The notes below the pieces were generated by a model. That model was not told where the DNA came from. It saw only the letters and a program-made list of their open reading frames with translations, and did no database searches. DNA of 64,000 bases from CAWUKT01 sp963923035 (GTDB lineage: Bacteria; Bacteroidota; Bacteroidia; J057; JADKCL01), in NCBI GenBank assembly GCA_963923035.1, contig CAWUKT010000018.1, positions 30,969 to 94,968 of the forward strand, in the 5' to 3' direction. Positions 62,501 through 64,000 of the stretch are shown in pieces. Position 1 is the first letter of the stretch. Every line of letters starts with the position of its first letter. The position numbers and the translations under genes are program-made.

Positions 62501-64000
62501 TGTCACCCTGCGGCGGGATCGCTACCACTACATTGTTTCCAGAGGTCGTAGTCAGAGTTACATTGCCTCCGTTCTTCTCAATGTCAACGAGGGTAATATC
62601 AACAACGTCGGTTGCACCGGTGAAGGTGAAGTCGAGCGTACCACCCTGAGCGTTGTCGTCGGGCGTGTTGTTGTTTTCCTGAACAATGAGAACGTTTCCG
62701 AGCGGAGTGGTATTGGAGCTACCGCTGTTGCCGACACCGGGGCCGCCAAACTGCTGGTTGGGAGTTCCAAGGTCGTGGTCACCACCCGTCGGGTTGGAGG
62801 AGTCAAAGATCCATGCTTGGTTGATACCACCCGTCGCGCTAACTGAGGCAATGCCGAAGCCAGCCAGTTGCGTCGTGATGTTCGTACCTGCTGCGAGGGC
62901 GCCGCCTCCGGGCAGGGAGTTGAAATCAACATTGGTGCAAGGATCAGGATCGTCACAAGTTTCCAGCGTGAAGTTACAGTTGTCGAAGCTGCCACCGTCG
63001 ATGTCAGCAGCGGTTACCGTAACCGTACCATTGGAATCCAGGGCGATGGTTACATCCTGGCAGACAGCCGTAGGAGCGATGGTATCAAGAACCTCTACAT
63101 TGGCCGTACAAACGTCGCTGTTGCCAGAGGCGTCGGATACGGTGAGAGTGACCTGGTTGCTGCCCACATCTGCACAATCGAAGGAATTCGGATTGACAGA
63201 GATGGCATCGATACCACAGTTGTCAGAAGAACCGTTGTCTACGTCAGCGGCGGTGATGCCAGCCTGACCATTTTGATCCAGGTAAACCGTGAGGTCCTGG
63301 CAGACAGCGGTCGGAGCGATATTGTCTTCGACCGTTACATTGGCAGTACACGTGCTGCTATTGCCATTCACGTCGGTGACGGTCAGGGTAACGGCATTCA
63401 TGCCAAGGTTGGAGCAGTCGAAGGTCGTCGGCGTAGCAGAGATGCTTGCTACGGCACAGTTGTCAGTAGAACCACCATCTACATCAGCAGCAACGATCGA
63501 AGCAGCGCCATTGGCGTCGAGCTGGACCGTTACATCCTGGCAGATAGCATTCGGAGCGACATTGTCTTCTACCGTTACCGTTGCGGTACACGTGCTGCTG
63601 TTGCCATTCACGTCAGTGACGGTCAGGGTAACAGTGTTCGGACCAACATTGGAACAGTCGAAGGAAGCGTTGTCAATGGAGATGGATGCAACAGCACAGT
63701 TGTCAGCAGAACCGCCGTCTACATCAGCAGCGACGATGCTGGCATTGCCACTACCATCCAATTGAACCGTAATGTCCTGGCAAACTGCTGTCGGAGCTTC
63801 GTTGTCTTCAACCGTTACAGTTGCAGTACAAGCGTCCGTGTTGCCGGAACCATCCGTAGCGATCAGTACCACCGAGTTGGAACCGACATCGGCACAATCG
63901 AAGGTAGAATCAGAGATGGCAACCGTTACGTCGCAGTTGTCAGTGGAACCGCCGTCTACATCAGCCGGGGTGATGGAAGCCTGACCATTGCCATCCAGCT
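59505..64000 (-). CDS. Giant HYR-like repeat adhesin with lectin and GEVED domains, T9SS type A tail (5' end outside window)
   Basis: Open from the right edge of the window (64000) to the stop at 59505, at least ~1497 residues with no start in view. At least eight HYR-like units are visible, each with E-D-N-x-A-P-T-A-V-C-Q-D-(V/L)-T-V-x-L-D, DVDGGS-x-DNC and FDC-x-x-x-G-x-N-x-V-x-L-x-V-T-D. Two of them carry a ~200-residue insert (62380-62980 and 61075-61695) with GGINQAW and NQQFGGPGVGN. Toward the C-terminus come a C-type lectin-like domain (60460-60870; YWIGLTDEV, WKSGEPNN, YAVIRGNNGKWYD), a GEVED domain (WVDWNRDGDFNDAGE ... GEIEDYTLYV) and a type A sorting domain (VFPNPVARALGGKVQVDY ... 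LPAGTYFIEVTNEAGK). Likely a surface adhesin with glycan-binding tip. Confidence 0.93.
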   Translation of the reverse strand, partial: LDGNGQASITPADVDGGSTDNCDVTVAISDSTFDCADVGSNSVVLIATDGSGNTDACTATVTVEDNEAPTAVCQDITVQLDGSGNASIVAADVDGGSADNCAVASISIDNASFDCSNVGPNTVTLTVTDVNGNSSTCTATVTVEDNVAPNAICQDVTVQLDANGAASIVAADVDGGSTDNCAVASISATPTTFDCSNLGMNAVTLTVTDVNGNSSTCTANVTVEDNIAPTAVCQDLTVYLDQNGQAGITAADVDNGSSDNCGIDAISVNPNSFDCADVGSNQVTLTVSDASGNSDVCTANVEVLDTIAPTAVCQDVTIALDSNGTVTVTAADIDGGSFDNCNFTLETCDDPDPCTNVDFNSLPGGGALAAGTNITTQLAGFGIASVSATGGINQAWIFDSSNPTGGDHDLGTPNQQFGGPGVGNSGSSNTTPLGNVLIVQENNNTPDDNAQGGTLDFTFTGATDVVDITLVDIEKNGGNVTLTTTSGNNVVVAIPPQGDNSVQVLPINVSNVLSMSVYIKGSGAVGGLNICSAASGPVCTSTFDCSNLGPNTVVLTATDASGNVDSCSATVTVTENNAPTAVCQDVTVQLDGNGQASITAADVDGGSFDDCGIDTITANPTTFDCADLGNNAVTLTVTDNSGNVGTCVANVTVEDNIAPTAVCQDLTVQLDATGNVGIAIDAVDNGSSDNCDIDTIFQDVCVWTCADIGVNTVTLFVTDGSGNTSTCTADVTVEDNIAPTAVCQDVTLQLDQNGFAVVNGSDVDGGSFDNCDFTLEVCEAPDACVDIDFNSLPNGQAIPAGTNITTQLAGFGISMVSASGGINQAWTFNSSSPTGGDFDLGTPNQQFGGPGVGNAGSSNNTALGNLLIIQENNNTPDDNWSGGDINFTFAGATEVVSVTLVDIEENGGSITLTTVGGNTTMVAIPATGNNSVQDLAINVSNVTSMNVHLDGSGAIGGLNICSGSNTSSGSCNNVFDCDDIGPNTVVLTVTDGSGNVDSCTATVTIEDDSYVAISCPSDIVASCNNGQAPTIHWDTPDADAFSSCEAGCSSDPHISGYHYLGEYNGHRYYKAYCAKQWDDASDDANAIGGYLAVINDAGENQFIKNNVGGNDYWIGLTDEVTEGTFEWVNNDPVSYTNWKSGEPNNAGGSGPADYAVIRGNNGKWYDRGGCSHYKYIVEVPCGPEVTVTQIAGPASGSTFQPGTTTTITYVASDSAGNSDTCSFTVTVDDCPPVYCHAQAQCSNYEWINNVSFETVNNTSGNDGGYGDYTNLSATVAGGSTMNISLSPAFSGQSYTEYWRVWVDWNRDGDFNDAGEMAFQGNGTGTVNGSISVPANAANGSLRMRVTMQWDQYAPNACCNFYYGEIEDYTLYVSGVARLAGGGAPAGAGAQAGGQEGVTTETSRVDGPPAGFEFGRVFPNPVARALGGKVQVDYRSGRDEDLQIRVMDMYGQVLYTKEVSAKLGVNHTELNVSDLPAGTYFIEVTNEAGKRTEKLVIQ
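61075..61695 (-). repeat. Insert module copy B in the giant adhesin
   Basis: About 600 bases encoding FNSLPNGQAIPAGTNITTQL to LHLDGSGAIGGLNICS. It is closely matched by the module at 62380-62980; both include GTPNQQFGGPGVGN and VIQENNNTPDDN / IIQENNNTPDDN. Confidence 0.8.
62380..62980 (-). repeat. Insert module copy A in the giant adhesin
   Basis: Direct repeat of the 61075-61695 module with the same order of segments (FNSLPGGGALAAGTNITTQL to YIKGSGAVGGLNICS). Spacing between the copies is ~1.3 kb, so each occupies one HYR-like unit three units apart. Confidence 0.8.

Noticed and set aside
60042..62846. A 934-codon open frame on the plus strand opposite the HYR adhesin
   Set aside because: This has the same cause: repeated HYR codons leave the antisense frame open. 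No start context or domain was found.

Overview
The window looks like a chromosomal segment of a Bacteroidota member, most likely from the Saprospiria (Saprospiraceae/Lewinella-like). This rests on several features seen together: proteins with type IX secretion (T9SS) C-terminal sorting tails of both type A and the gliding-motility-associated type B; giant PKD and HYR-like repeat proteins; three DUF5686 outer-membrane proteins; a bacilliredoxin-like YtxJ fragment; DUF2027-Smr and Lnb/DUF4105 genes; and TAnnTTTG-type -7 promoter elements. Base composition is moderately GC-rich. No phage, plasmid, insertion sequence or CRISPR array was seen. Species-level identity cannot be given from sequence reading alone.

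Layout. 1-0.4 kb: the end of a YtxJ-like gene, an initiator tRNA-Met and its terminator. 0.7-8.3 kb: an unusual HExxxH protein with a duplicated acidic module, a fused desaturase/ferredoxin-reductase gene broken in its 2Fe-2S domain by a perfect 17-bp inverted repeat, TetR and AraC regulators, a Ca-binding-like lipoprotein, a LysE exporter and a GNAT acetyltransferase. 8.4-19.6 kb: the first DUF5686 protein, a stand-alone cyanophycin-synthetase-like ATP-grasp enzyme, T9SS cargo, a secreted M28 peptidase, a helical-repeat protein and an Lnb-like lipoprotein acylation enzyme. 19.7-23.4 kb: a 1234-residue PKD adhesin with a type B sorting domain. 23.8-33.9 kb: M3 peptidase, ferritin, DUF2027-Smr, the second DUF5686 protein, a methyltransferase, a membrane patatin and RfbA. 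34-42.5 kb: small unknown proteins, a second helical protein, a 21-bp tandem array, more T9SS cargo, a lipoprotein, an OYE-family oxidoreductase and an AhpD-like protein. 42.6-49.7 kb: a heptamer-repeat tract, then a compact plus-strand run (third DUF5686, a J-like membrane protein, lipoprotein, M23 peptidase, GNAT-like protein). 49.7-58.9 kb: cupin, an unknown protein, a second type B cargo, an FkbM methyltransferase, a RavA-ViaA pair, a degenerate-looking hydrolase, a DnaQ-like exonuclease and a PHP phosphatase. 59.4-64 kb: the 3' part of a giant HYR/lectin/GEVED adhesin that runs off the window end.

The dominant theme is the cell envelope: T9SS cargo, outer-membrane DUF5686 proteins, lipoproteins with a likely lipoprotein N-acylation enzyme, and wall or protein hydrolases. 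The strongest anomalies are the palindrome-linked disruption of the ferredoxin domain (4035-4199), two period-7n repeat arrays (36903-37145 and 42598-42850), the HExxxH protein at 688, a near-duplicate ~600-bp module inside the terminal adhesin, and three convergent gene pairs that abut with no spacer. I did not find a clearly new multi-gene defence or secretion system.
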